Origin: Lytechinus pictus
Taxonomy: Eukaryota; Echinodermata; Echinoidea; Temnopleuroida; Toxopneustidae
DNA length: 64,000 nucleotides
Assembly (NCBI RefSeq): GCF_037042905.1
Contig: NC_087261.1
Location: 14,520,217-14,584,216 of the forward strand
Reading direction: 5' to 3'
Translations under genes and position numbers: made by a program
The notes under the pieces: model-generated
What the model was told of the DNA's origin: nothing
Seen by the model: only the letters and a program-made list of their open reading frames with translations
Databases searched by the model: none
Part shown: positions 11,258-23,457 of the stretch, piece after piece
How the letters are laid out: each line of letters begins with the position of its first letter
Position numbering within the stretch: the first letter of the stretch is position 1

Positions 11258-14200
11258 CTATCTAATCTGATGTTGGACGTTGTCATGTAGATCTGTTTTA
11301 TGATCTTTAGGATTGGCTTGTGCTTCATAACTCACCAGCAAAATACCCTGCCTTGGGGCCTAAAATAAATCAAATACAATTGAGTAATAATTAGGTCATC
11401 ATTAACTGTCATAATTCGAATTAGGACTAATTCGAATTGGTAAATTGTTGAATGTATGAATTAGGTACATGTAGCATATAAGTTACAAACATGATGAAAG
11501 AAGACAATTTAAACTTTACAACAATATGTTTCTTATTACTTATCTCTGAGTTTTGGTATATGGGGGGTACTGTTTTATGCATCCGCCTAAGGCCAGTCAA
11601 TATTCTTTTCTAATGTTAAAAGATAGGTGCTCATAAAAATGAAATAAAAATGATAATACCAAATAATTCTAATAACATGCTTTATACAAAGTGTGCAAAA
11701 ATTAATAGCTGAGAAGGAGTATAAATTACACAAAGCCAAGAAGCATAGAGTGTATGCAAGTAAAATAGGTATAATATGAAGGGCAAAAATATAATTACTG
11801 CAATAGACAAATAATAAGAATCATATGATTCAAATACAAAAGACCCAGGTATAAATGATAATGATGAAGTAGTAAAATGTGAAAATAAATTTAACAGCGA
11901 TGTTATCATCATGAATATGACTTAAATTATCATTCTTATCTCAATCATACCTCACTAAATTCTCCTTTAAGACCGATGTAGTAGATCTTTGATGTGTCTG
12001 CTCCAAAGTTTTTTGAGAAGTGAATGGACAAGTGGTTGACATTGAAAAAGCGAGCGGCCCTGTAAAAAAAACCACACACACAAATGATAAAATGACTATG
12101 CCTACAATCTATCATTAACACAAATGTATGGTATTTTAAACAAGCCAATGAATAGATTACAGTCCATGATTATAATTTCCATTCCAATTTTTGACTTCTT
12201 ATATCAGAGTCCTATAACATAAAGCTTAGCGACTGCTTGGGTGCTGATATTTACAAATGATCATACACAATAATCAATGCACTCAACCATAAAAATCAGA
12301 CACTTGATCAATTGCTAGGCTTTATGTTATGGGATACGTGCTCATCTTCAGGAACAGATAAATATATTACAGGATGAATTAAATCAACTAGATTAGATTA
12401 AGAAATGTAATGAAATAGATGATGTGAAGTACAGAGGGGGTGGCAATATATACCGTCTCCTGGGGAGCGTTTCATGGAAAGTTTTGTCAGTGATTTTCAT
12501 CGACTAATTTGTTCTCAGCCAATCAGAAGCAAGGATTTGCATAACCCACAGCAAGTGAAAGTCACTATTGGTTTCATGAAGTAGTCCTCCAATATTTGTT
12601 TTTATCAATCCTGTGAAGCCTGGCATTGTAAAATGTCTCCTTTCTCTAAAATTGACTTGGTTATGCTACAGTATTTCCAATGGCACTACAAGTGGAAGAC
12701 AAGACAGTCAAAGCGCGTACTGAAACTTTGGAAAGAGTGCCCTACAGCATTGGGTAAGTACAAATTCATGTATTGCCATTTTGGGGTGTGTGTAGAACAT
12801 ATTTGGGAAATGATTGAGGGGTGAAGAGGCGATTTTGACAATAAAAGATTTTTTTCTTGAAAAGAAATCTCAATGAAATTAGAGATGAATATATCTCAGA
12901 GGTTTCCGGGTAAGGGGAGGTGGAATTATTCCCAAGCACCGCACTTTTGCCATTTCCCTACCCCCTCTCATTTTCCCCATATGCTTGATATACAGCCACG
13001 TGCCGATGTGCGAAGGTTTTCTCCCCAAACGCTAGTGGGTGCCCTTCCAAATGAACGGAATTGAGCGTTTCAAAAAATTGCCGAAGTGTCCAGTCTTCCC
13101 CTGGAATTGTCTTTGCTATTTCTCACTAAATTTTGTGCATTGAATGTTGATGGTCTTATAGCAAACTCTTTGTACCACCTATAACAGGTAAGCATTTCAC
13201 ACACACACAAAAATTATATAATTTTCACTGACTCACAAGTTTGCTTTTAGCCAATCAGATGCATGGACCTGTAGTAGCTTATAACAATAGTCAGTGAAAT
13301 AATTCTTTGAAACCAAACTTGTTACAAATTATTGAATTCGAAGAAATTCATTAGTTGTCTCACGATGGATCAAACGTTAGCATTCTAACGTTTGATCAAT
13401 CGTGAGACAACCAATTTATTTCTTCAACTTCATCTATCGCCACGATGAACCTCTTCCACAACAATGAAATTATTTTTGGTGAATACCATACTTACTTCGT
13501 GGCATACTCTAGATCTCCAGTAGAGTCTCTGTGCATTTCAAACATTTGATCAGGCTCAGACTGGACATCATCAAACGTCATGTGAGGTTGATTCTTAAAC
13601 CTGTACAGAATAAGCGTAACATAAACAATAAACCTCATCAAAAAACAATTTAGCAAAGTGAAAAAAACATGAAGCTATACTGTATAATACAATATCAATT
13701 CAATGCACTTTCACTGACTTTTAAAAAATATACGTATTCATCACCCCCTACCCCAGGCATTAAAATGTATGTGAAATCAATTCATGTTCTGTTTTACTTT
13801 ACCTATAAACTAGAAATCAATCTAAAGAATATTTGTGAGGGTTTCTATAAATGCTAATATTAATATCAATTGGCTGGATTAACTGAACATGTTTGCATTC
13901 AAATTTATACAAGATAGTGCGCTTCATAATGAGATTCATAAAATTTAAAGAGTTAATCTTGCTGGTAAGAGCAAACTCCTTGGCTGAAAAAAAGAAAAGA
14001 AAAGAAAACTCACAGCCTCATTTCAGATGGATGGCTATCATCTTCTCCTCCAATAACAATGACACCCTTCAGCTTGACATTGCCAGTGAATCTAAAATAA
14101 AAGACATACATCATCTTCATTTCAGATCACAACAATCATATGAATTAATTTACAGTAACAAATTTGTACAACCAAAATAGTGTTTGGTAATAATAATAGT

Positions 14201-16229
14201 AATAATAACATGTTCCATTTTTATGACGCAGAATCTACTACAATTGCATGTACTCTACTGCGCTTGATACTTAGTATCATATTATTACCCCAGCTGTAGC
14301 TAAGCCGCCATATTAATAGACGCTAAAGCATTCAAGGAATAAATCCCACTGGGTACCCATTCACCTCACCTGGGTCAAGTGCAGCACAATGTGGGTAAAT
14401 TTCTTGCTGAAGGAAAACAGGCCATGGTTTGGATTCGAACCCACGTCCATCTGATTGAAAGACGCGAGTCGTAACCACTAGACCACGACGCCCCCATAAT
14501 GGTTGGAATCCAAAACAAAGTGACTGACATCACTGACCATCAAGATGAATGCAGCCTTAAAGGGAAATGGCTGCAGTATGTTACTGAGGATTCTGCAGTT
14601 TAAACAGTCCTTCTCAGGGCCATCACATGAACATGTAGTTTATTTCTGTCATCTTTTTGTAAAAGATTTGACTTTCACCTCTTTAGATTCTCAATTGATT
14701 TTCTGAAAATTTGTGATGCAGGCTAGAGGAATCACAAATCTCAAGATGGCTTACATCACCCTAAGAAATAGGGGTGCACATGTTATTGCCTGACATTACA
14801 GCATACATACACCATCTTGTGTTTAATAGCTTTAAAAGATTAAGTAAATAGTAGCGTCACCAACGTCAGAGGAGATTTTTCACTGAAATTGTGCTCGCTC
14901 ATTTTCATGAGGCCAATGGGGATTGTATTCAATCACATGGTACACTTTGAACCCAATCAGTGGTGCTGCTTTTTATTATCATCCTAATGTGAAGTATATG
15001 CCCAAATCATTTTTTTCTATTTATGTAATGTGAAGTATATACCCAAACCATTTTTTTTTCTAATTATTATGTTTATGTTGTAAACATTATGGATTGTTTT
15101 ATATATTGCAAACAATGTAAATAATTTTTGATAATGTATTGTGAACGCAGAAATAAAATAAAACAAACAAACAAACAAACAAACAGAATGGTGGATAAAA
15201 TCATGAAAATTGATCATCATAGTAAATTCATTTTTTATCTTCAAATGAAAAATAAGAAGAAAAGAGGTGAAATGCTATAGCTATAGGAATAAATATGGAA
15301 ATTAAACTGCAAAAATCAAATAAAACTTACGGAATATTGAAAAGAAGTTCTTCATCATCGTCACTCTCAACAAACTAGAATCAGAAAAAGGTTGGAAAAA
15401 ATCTGAAATCATTAACACACAAAATTTTTTTAATATGATCACATCTTTCTGCTTCATTCTATTTCTAATTTCTATATCTAATCAATTTTGAGCATGGTAA
15501 AAAAAAGACATTAACAGCAATATGTATCAGTATACTAGCAAATTATTTTTCGATGAAATAATAAATATTTACCCAGTAATACGGTACTACTATAGGTCTA
15601 ACGTCCACGTTAAAGAAATGGTTTTAACGGTCTGAATAAGTGCCAATCAAAGATTTATCAGTATCACTACACTACTAGTATCATATCTATTCTAGATCTA
15701 CTCCACTCATGATTAGAATTAAAATTCTTGTTTTCAGAAATAAAGAAGGGTGTTAATCACTGTCTTAATGATCGATCTTCTTCTTTGCGATTTTCACGTT
15801 GGACTTAACTTGGAGGCCATTTCATTTAGCGGCGCATGCAATTTTTATGCACACATGTTTTAAAATATCTTTCACAATTTTGTGAAGAACTTCTTTTCAC
15901 AATTTTGTGAAAGAGCCATTCAAATTACACGGGAACTAAATCTCCGAGTTTATAACATATGTGTTGCGCGATGTTTGTGATCTGTCACACCGTCACTATG
16001 CACAGCACAAATATTATTGTGAGTGGGACTGGGACAAAGTTACCTTGGAAAAATCGAGCCGCTCGTCCCATGGTTTAAAAACCAGCTTCCCGGATCCGTC
16101 CTTCAATTCATTCAGACACTCTAATCTTTCTGTATTAATTTTCGTGTAAAGGGAGAATAAGGCTCCTCTGTCAGGGCTATCATGATCGTGGTCATGTCCT
16201 CCGCATCCATGACTGTGTCCGTGAGACAT
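11258..16229 (-). CDS. PITHD1: PITH domain-containing protein 1, complete, six exons
   Basis: Coding exons in order of transcription are 16229-16044, 15374-15331, 14091-14014, 13600-13496, 12059-11951 and 11359-11258. All introns are GT/AG and phases fit, giving 207 aa against 211 in human. The protein opens with MSHGHSHG, a His-rich N terminus shared with vertebrate PITHD1. It then shows ERLECLNE, FKPWDERLD, ESDDDEELLFNIP, FTGNVKLKG, GGEDDSHPSEMRL, HLSIHFSKNFGAD and YYIGLKGEF, all family landmarks of the PITH fold. PITH domains are thought to contact the proteasome (TXNL1 is the best-known carrier); the exact role of PITHD1 is less clear. The C terminus is more divergent. Intron 2 holds a SINE and intron 4 several palindromic MITEs. 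The ATG is the first one and begins the conserved N terminus. Confidence 0.95.
12210..12334. repeat. Palindromic MITE in PITHD1 intron 4
   Basis: CTATAACATAAAGCTTAGC at the left pairs with GCTAGGCTTTATGTTATGG at the right, enclosing about 85 bases. Confidence 0.6.
12461..12598. repeat. Palindromic MITE with CCAATCAGA centre
   Basis: GCGTTTCATGGAAAG...TCAGTGATTTTCA is mirrored by TGAAAGTCACTATTGGTTTCATGAAG. A CCAATCAGA(A/T)GC segment lies in the middle. Similar copies occur near 13205-13318, 32696-32832, 37655-37745 and 56200-56285. Confidence 0.6.
12895..13060. repeat. Interspersed repeat shared with 58700-58880 (inverse orientation)
   Basis: Reverse-complementing this stretch gives ACTAGCGTTTGGG...GGAATAATTCCACCTCCCC, alignable with ACTAGCGTTGGGT...GGATAATTCCACCTACCC at 58700-58860. 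A more distant inverted relative lies just upstream at about 12730-12800. Confidence 0.5.
13355..13410. repeat. Near-perfect 26-bp-stem hairpin
   Basis: Arms 13355-13380 and 13385-13410 pair at 25 of 26 positions around a 4-base loop CATT. Each arm includes GTCTCACGAT and GATCAAACGTTAG. It lies in PITHD1 intron 4 and pairs equally well in DNA or transcribed RNA. Confidence 0.8.
14188..14492 (-). mobile_element. tRNA-derived SINE, copy 1
   Basis: Read on the - strand it opens with GGCGTCGTGGTCTAGTGGTTA, whose TGGTCTAGTGGTTA part matches a pol III A box, followed about 35 bases later by the B box GGGTTCGAATCC. A body with CAGCAAGAAATTTACCCACA and GGGTACCCAGTGGG follows, then GCGTCATAAAAATGGAACAT and a (TTA)n tail. 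It lies in PITHD1 intron 2, in the same orientation as the gene. It is a retroposed copy and not a tRNA gene, because it has no tRNA-like acceptor pairing and continues into a SINE body. Confidence 0.85.
15000..15185 (+). repeat. Retroposon 3'-end-like sequence with (AAAC)n tail
   Basis: A direct repeat of ATGTGAAGTATAT(A/G)CCCAAA is followed by GTGAACGCAGAAATAAAATA and six AAAC units. This looks like the tail of a SINE or LINE. The body was not recognised. Confidence 0.4.
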
Positions 16230-16639
16230 CGTGAACTTGAACTTTGAAGAGACTACGGTACCCGGTACGGTAGCTAGTATAGCTAGTACTAGTAGTATTA
16301 CTGCGCTAGTGTGTATGCGCGACGTCTGGAAATGTGTCTGGTGCGCGAGAATTGGCCGTCAAAACATTGACATATTTAAACAAAGGCACTTTCGGTCCGC
16401 TCGATCTACAAAACAGGCCCATGGGCCCATTGACATAATAGAGATACGTATTTGATTGACATTCACTCGTTTTGCATTTTTCGTTTAGAAAAGGTTTCAG
16501 ATATTCGCGTACAGATGGAGGGGGAGGGAGTGGAGGCTTGGGGCGCTTGCCCCCCCCCCCCCATTTTTATTTTTCACGACCAAGAAAAAAAAAACAAGAG
16601 AAAATATTCGGGGGGGGGGGGTGATAAATTGCTGTTTCA

Positions 16640-16921
16640 CTTGACAATGAGGGGGGGGGGGAATAGAATATATCATATTTCATGCACATAATAAAATGCA
16701 AAATAAATAGTGAATGGATGATGTCATCAGTCCCCTCATTTGCATACTAACCAGGATGTGCATAATATAACTGTTTTGTGAAATTAAGCGAAACTTTAAA
16801 ATGTCATAACTTTTTCATTTTACATCGATCCGATTTTGATTAAATTTTCAGTACCTTTTTATGCTTGTTAGATTTGTCTCTTTTTCTTCAAATCAACTTT
16901 TTGTTGGGGTAGACTTGTCCT
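16640..16921 (+). repeat. Right half of a TTAA-type MITE (family AGGACAAGTCC)
   Basis: It contains TTGCATACTAACCAGGATG, TTAAGCGAAACTTTAAAATG and ends GGGGTAGACTTGTCCT next to TTAA (16922-16925). It matches the right halves of the elements at 53571-54221 and 54527-56106. Its left half is missing or replaced by G-rich sequence. Confidence 0.7.
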
Positions 16922-16925
16922 TTAA

Positions 16926-17478
16926 ATAAATAGAGTAAAATTCACAAAGCAAAATGCTGAAAAATTGATCAAAATTGGATAACAGATCTAACGAAGTTAT
17001 TGAATTTTAAACATTTTCATTATTCTGGTGAAACAGTTCTAGTATATATAGGCATGTCTTCATGAATATTCATTAGGTGGGCTGATGATGTCACACCCCC
17101 ACTTCCCTTTTTACTATGTTATTACATGAAATCAAAATTGCTTCATTTTTGTTTATAAATGTGTAAATGATGTGTCTCCATTATGAAATAACTAATGCAC
17201 TTAATCACTTGTCAATCCAATTGTTTTAATTCCTGGTAGAAAGATTTTTAGTAAACCTACTTTCATATAATAAAATACAAAAGAACAACTGGGGATATGA
17301 CACCATCGGCCCGTCTAAGGAATATTCATGAAGACATGCCTAGAACTGTTTTACCGGAATAATGCAAATCTTTCAAATTTTGTTATTTGTTATCCGATTT
17401 GAGCAAATTTTCAGATTTTGTTTTGTGAATTTTACTCTATTTCTTGAGATGTAAATATCCTCAGCCCGGAGCATCCCT
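16926..17478. repeat. Second TTAA-flanked inverted-repeat element
   Basis: AGAGTAAAATTCACAAAGC and AGGCATGTCTTCATGAATATTCA on the left are mirrored by TGAATATTCATGAAGACATGCCT and TTTGTGAATTTTACTCT on the right. The right end GAGCATCCCT abuts TTAA. It begins at or next to the TTAA closing the previous element, so the two seem to share one TTAA. Confidence 0.6.
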
Positions 17479-18159
17479 TTAAAAACATTTCCACTGTTTC
17501 CAGTCGGAGTGACAATAGGCCCTATTCGAGGAAATTGTTTGAGATCAATATAGGAGGGTAATAACGTTTCCAAAAATTTCAAAAATATTATTTGATAATG
17601 AGTTACCTGGTAAAGAAAATTCATCATAAACATTTCACTTTTTTAGAACAACCCCTCCCCACACACACACCCACATACAATATTTACTTGAATCGCCTTC
17701 TAAGTTCTTTTAAGTGATATTTCGTGTGTTTTTCCACCTAAGAATATATTTTTGTAATATGGCATTCATAGCTCACCATCATACTGTAAAATGATTTTAG
17801 TGAATTTTCCAACAACGAAATTTGGACCTTTAAAATATTCCAAATATTTTAAAAATATGAATTTACTCACCTCAGCTGGAAATTTTCGTCAAAACTCACA
17901 GAAAAGGTTGGTTAACATGACCTATCAATTGTTAATTGGTTTGAAAAAATGCATGAGAAACAAATGGAGATTATTTCTCTTAACCAACAGTTCATTGGTT
18001 CATACGTAATATGTTAACCCCCCCCCCCCCTTGTATATAGGCTTAGTGCCGCTGCCCACTTTATCGATGCTGGATATGCTGGAAGTCTTCCACTAATGCG
18101 GTGACCGCCTCCCCTAACGAAAGTTTCGGGGGGGGGGTGTCCCCTCTGTGTCGTCTTCA
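17479..18159. other. Intergenic stretch between repeats
   Basis: No gene recognised. Holds a (CA)n-like patch near 17660 and poly-C/poly-G runs near 18020 and 18130. Confidence 0.5.
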
Positions 18160-20822
18160 AAGTTTTTTTCTCACTTTTTTCAAACTATTTTTGATAGATT
18201 TTGTATTTGCCGACCGATGAGTAAAGCTATCCAAAATTCAAAACTTGGTAAAAGTCCAGGTCCAGATGGTTTAACGTTTGAATTTTTCAAATGTTTTTGG
18301 GATCATTTAAAAAACTATATTATTAAATTTATTTAACCATTCGTTATCAGTTGGGAATTTATCAGTTAGCCAAAATAGAGCTGTTATTACACTTTTGCAT
18401 AAAAAGGGACGAAAAGATATACTATCCAACTGGAGGCCTATCAGTCTTTTAAACACTGATTACAAAATACTGGCATCAGTTTTGGCAGATAGATTGAAAC
18501 TAGTATTAAGTTCATGTATTTCGCTTGATCAAAATGCCTATACTTAAAAGGCCGTTTTATTGGAAACAATATAAGACTTATTGATGATGTGATAAATTAT
18601 ATGACAAAACATGAAAAATCAGGGGCTATTTTATTTTTGGACCTAGAAAAGGCCTTTGATAAAGTTAATAGGAATTTTCTTTATAGAGCCCTTGAGAAAT
18701 TTAATTTAATTTTGGTAATAATTTCATAAGTTATATAAAAGCCTTATATGCTGATGCAGAGAGTTGTATAATGAATTTAAATTGGCAGTCAGTTTATTTC
18801 CCTCTAACTAGAGGAGTAAGACAAGGTTGTCCAGTGTCTGCCCTGTTATTTTTAGTAGTTGTAGAATTTTTATCAATTGATTTGAACAAGAATGATAACA
18901 TTAAAGGTATTATTTTGACGAATAATGTAAACAATTCAGTTGAGATCAAGATAAGTCAATTCGCTGATGACACCACAGTATTTGTAGCGGATGAACTGTC
19001 TTTAAAAACTGTAATGGAAAGAGTCCAAAGGTTTTGCAAAGTTGCTGGACCATCGTTAAATGTTTCGAAAAGCTCGGGTTTTAGCTTTGGAAATTTTAAC
19101 AGCAATCTTTTTCAAAAGGTTGATTGGAAAAGTGTGTTTATAAAAACTCTAGGGGTGTATTTCAGTAAAAATATGTTTGATGCTTATGAAAAAACTTGGA
19201 AAGAAAAAGTAACAAAAATTGAAAACCAAGTATTATTGTGGAAATGCCGATATTTAACATTTTTCGGAAAAGTTACTGTACTAAAATCTTTAATTCTTTC
19301 AAATATAACTTATTTAATGACTGTATTTCCCATGCTTGATCACATTAATACAAAAGTTGAACAAATCATATTTAAATTTATATGGAAAGGGCGTGATAAA
19401 ATAAAAAGAAAAACAATGATTGGTAGAACTGAAAAAGGAGGAATACACATGCCTGATTTTGTTTTACAATGTAATGCCCTAAAAACAGTTTGGCTAAAAA
19501 ATCTATTTGAAACCAAGGATCACAATTTTAGATGGAAGTTCCTTCCTGAACTACACCTCAATTACTTTGGACCGAATTCACTTGTTCTTAAAATGTCTTT
19601 TGAAAAAGAATGTCAAATGCCTGAAATGAAACAACTTCCATTATTTTATCGTCAATGTATAATTGCTTGGAAAATGTGTAATAACAAACCCTCTTTTGAG
19701 AATACAGGTGAAGATATTAGGCAACAGTTATTATGGGGTAATAAAAACATTTTGTATAAGAATAAGTGTTTGTTTTGGAAGCATTGGGTATGCTCAGACA
19801 TTCTTGTTATTGGAGATATTGTTAACAACGATGGACTATTGGATATACTGTGTATTCATGCAAAATTAAAGAAAAAAGGAAATTATTTATGTGAATCGAA
19901 ATTAATTTGGAGTTGTATACCAGAAAAATGGAAAAACATTTTGGTTAATGATAAACATTGCTCAAATCATTCAATTGTTAGCTACTTTCAATTGAAGGAC
20001 CATGATCCTGTTTTACATATAAAACAAAGTAAACATTTATCTGTTAAACTTTCTAAAAGATTATACAATTTTCTTGTGGATAAAAAGTTTATAACCCCAA
20101 ATGTTGAACAATATTGGTCACTTTATTTCAAAGAAAATTTGATTTGGAACAATATCTGGAAAGAAAAAGTTACTTTCATTGAAGAATTTCGTTTAGCTGA
20201 ATTCAACTTTAAATTTTTGTATAAACTTTTGATGTCAAATGAATATTTGTTTCGATTTAAATTGGCAGAATCTCCACTCTGTTTTAAATGTAAAACTATT
20301 GAAAACTATTATCACTTATTTTATGATTGCCATTATTCTAGACTCTTTTGGTTAAAATTCAGTAACTTTTGTGTTACCATTAATCTGAATATTAAAAATG
20401 TGGATATAAGTTATAAAGACATTGTGATTGGTAGACACGGTGGTAATGGACACAATGTTATATCTTTCTTTAATGTATTAATCAATTTAGCTTCTTATAC
20501 AATTTTTCAACAAAAAAGAAAATCAAATTTTAAAGAAATATTTGAAATATTCTTAGAAGAAATAAAATGGAGAGCAAATATAAAAAAAAAGTATTTTTTG
20601 GAAAAATTATAAAACAAAGATTGAAAAGTCAATTTAGGCATTATGTTTGCTTACTATTGAACATGTATCTAAACATTTTTCTTGCTATATTTATATAATG
20701 TTGTCAATTTTTATGTTGAATTCTAATGTATATCATGCTGTTGTTTTTTTATTTTTGTTCAATATACAGTGACGATGTAAATGAGAACATACAAATAAAA
20801 AAAAAAAAAATAAAAAAAAAAA
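18160..20822 (+). mobile_element. L1/Tx1-like LINE, 5'-truncated and frameshifted ORF2
   Basis: The first recognisable reverse transcriptase motif, KSPGPDGLTFEFF, is at about 18250, so the endonuclease part is missing. Further motifs in shifting frames are LSNWRPISLLNTDYKILA, then a stop and shift, LFLDLEKAFDKVN, another shift, and a 613-codon open block at 18771-20612. That block has GVRQGCPVSALLF and the catalytic FADD at its residues 64-67. Near its C terminus is a Cys/His knuckle of the type CFKCKTIENYYHLFYDCHY. An A-rich tail with AAATAAAA lies at about 20790-20822. With at least two shifts and one stop it cannot encode an active enzyme. The class rests on SPGPDG, FADD, the Cys/His knuckle and the A-rich tail. 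Confidence 0.85.
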
Positions 20823-22560
20823 TATTGTTAAGCATCGGATAGTTGAATTTCTGCCAGATCATCTTCCTTATTTACTCATGATTGGCAATTAGTTGGGGGG
20901 AATTTTATTGTAGCGCCTTGTTGTGTAATCTTGTTGTATCATCAAATAATCGAATATTTCAAGAAAGTAAAACTGTAATCATGGTATTATTTTTCATATA
21001 AAATATTAAAATATTTGCCCAATCGAAGACTACTGGGCCACATCGTATTGATGAGTCCAAAAAATTGACCTATTATATGTCCATGCATATTTATATCATT
21101 ACATTATTCTGAACCAAAAATATCTGTTTCTGTTTCTGTTTCTGTTTCTGTTTATGGTAACTCCCATAGGAGCTCGGCAGGACAATGTTTTGCTGGTAAA
21201 CGCCAAGCTGGTATGTAACCAATTATCTCGGAAACATTTTAAGTTTAGGTTAATCAGTCATAGTGGCTGACGTTATTTCAATCCTAACTCCGAATCAAGA
21301 CCGGAGCAAAATATCGTATCACTGTGTCATATCAAATCGTACATTTCTAAATTCCCCACAATGTTTTTTTTTTGTTTTAGTGATTTTTGGGAAGTTGTTT
21401 TTTTCTCTTTTTTACCCGATTGCTAAGAAAGCATGAATGCTTGTAAAAGCAAGCAACCCAAGGACCCAAGGCTCAAGGTCCTCATCCGCAGGGGAGGGGG
21501 GGCAGGGCCCTGCATGGGATTTTTTTTTAAAGGGGGTGCTAGCTGGTTTAAATTTGACAAGCAAAAAAAAATATTTTTTTTACCAAAAAGGTTGCTAAGT
21601 TGTTCCAGGAAGAATTTGACAAGAATTTTTTTTTTTTTTTAAATCAGATTTTTACATTTATGTATGCGGCCTATATCAGCACCCCCCCCCCCCCACATCC
21701 CGCCGGATTCCCAAAACCACTGCTACATGCCTCTCGAGTCTCGATCCGAGCTCGTATTGATAGGATCCCCCTCTCATATCTTCCGCCCCGCGTTTCCCCC
21801 CCGGCTATCGTGCTCCATCCAATCCCCGTAAAACAGTAACGTTCGGGGCGTGTGGCAATGGGGGGGGGGGGGGGGGGGGAGGGGGCGGGGAGGCTTTGAG
21901 GCCGGCCGGGGGTAATCATGCATGCAACATTATACTGTATAGTCTTTATTTTAATTTTTTTTTTTTTTTTGGGGGGGGGGGTTTGATTTATACAAGTTTA
22001 TTGATGAAAGGTGGAAACGTAGGAAACTTATATAAGCACCCCGACCCGGATCGTCGTATGTTTACATGGTACCCCCCCCCGGGGGTGGTACTCACGAAAC
22101 AAGGCATACGGGATGTGACGCTGGAATGGGTCGCTTTTTTGGAAGAAATAACTAAACATGATGGGGTATGTTTTATGCTGGAAAATCCCTAAACACGGCC
22201 CAAATTTTTAGATACTAGCCTTAAACACGGGTCCATGGCCCAAATTCTAAAATACTGGCCTTAAATATCCTTCTGCAATTTTGGGTGATAACCCGGTGAT
22301 AACCTTTTTTTTTTTATTTCTTTCTTTTCTTTTTCTTAATTGTCAAATTTTAATAAATTCCTAATAATGGGTACCTATATTTAGCCAAAATGACCCGTAA
22401 ATATGGGTATGGGTTTTGAACCTTCCGCCGCACACCCTCGTCCAAACCAAATCTAAGTAACCCCCCCCCCCCCCCCCCCCCCCCCGGGTCAAACCAAACT
22501 TGTCCAGTAAAGGCAATATTTTAACCAAATGGTGATTATTTTGTCTAACGACTGGCACAA
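20823..22560. other. Intergenic DNA rich in homopolymer G/C tracts
   Basis: Holds (TTTCTG)n at about 21121-21150, poly-C near 21681, 20 G at 21860-21879 followed by more G groups, poly-T/G near 21955-21981, a C/G palindrome near 22071-22086, and 25 C at 22461-22485. Between 22189 and 22262 are CCCTAAACACGG-like motifs as in the element at 997-1484. No gene was recognised. Confidence 0.6.
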
Positions 22561-22578
22561 GTCTATCTATCTCCCGCG

Positions 22579-22710
22579 GTTGCTATGACCACATGCAGAA
22601 TTTCAATAGACGTATTTTAATTGGGCAGTCATATCCCGGCTAGCACATAAAAGCCAATCACGTGTAGCGTTAGAAAGAATTTTCAACCATTGTGGCTGTT
22701 GCTAAGCAGC
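22579..22710 (+). promoter_or_regulatory. Two RFX X-box-like motifs upstream of TEKT2
   Basis: GTTGCTAAGCAGC at 22698-22710 differs little from the RFX X-box consensus (GTTGCY, short spacer, RGYAAC). GTTGCTATGACCAC at 22579-22592 has one good half-site. X-boxes near transcription starts are typical of cilium genes, and the next coding gene on this strand is the axonemal TEKT2. The motifs are seen; their function is inferred. Confidence 0.4.
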
Positions 22711-22739
22711 TGGCGTGTATACGGAAGTAAACGTGCATT

Positions 22740-22882
22740 GCATTGATATGACACACGTAAAATTTCGAGCCAGTTCATTCAATTTACTCTAGAGTCTAGT
22801 TTCAACACGGTGTCGGTGACGGTGTAACGCCTCAAATTTATATCAGCAAGACCCAGTAAACTGTGGAAGAACATTAAAGCAG
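22740..22882 (+). other. Possible noncoding first exon of TEKT2
   Basis: GTGGAAGAACATTAAAGCAG at 22863-22882 is followed by GTAAATATTCG, a plausible donor. A good acceptor (TTTCACTTCTAG) precedes the TEKT2 start codon by about 45 bases, so the 5' UTR may be split by an intron of about 5.5 kb holding the CR1-type LINE. The start of this exon is a guess. It could instead belong to an unrelated transcript. Confidence 0.3.
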
Positions 22883-23457
22883 GTAAATATTCGATTTTTA
22901 AATGTAATCATGGTAAGACGACACAGACTAGACATGCTAGATTATAGATATAGAAATACTCGACTCTTCAAACGTTATTTTAATAACTGACTTGTTCAGT
23001 TGTTGTCTTGTTTTGAATTGATGTTGACTTCGTTTACTACGGTTTAGTCTTGAGACTTGACTCTTCTCTCTGACTTTCTGAGTCTGACTCTGAGCCTGAC
23101 CGAGATTTAAAAGGAAATGGACATAAGTTTGTAACGTTACAGTTTAGGCCTAGGATGGGGGATCGGGTGTCCGCACGTCCGGACACTTTATATTTTTGAA
23201 GCCTTCTTTTTTGTCTTTGGATTACCCTAAAAATATGAATTCAATAGTTGTAATCATCTTCGATTTTGTTCTCTATAATATTTCCTACATTTTGTACTAA
23301 AAATTGATGAAACTTCGCCTGTAAATTTCTTCAAATGACTTCCTAATAAAATTGATCGTCCGGACACACAACCTGTCCGGACACACAACAACTGGGTATA
23401 CTTGATTTTCATATTGAAAATGTTGAATGATTTCAGTAGCTTCACAGTTTATTACAA

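Noticed and set aside
14425-14492. A tRNA gene on the - strand
   Set aside because: A and B box sequences are present, but there is no proper acceptor stem and the sequence runs on into a SINE body and ATT tail shared with another copy.
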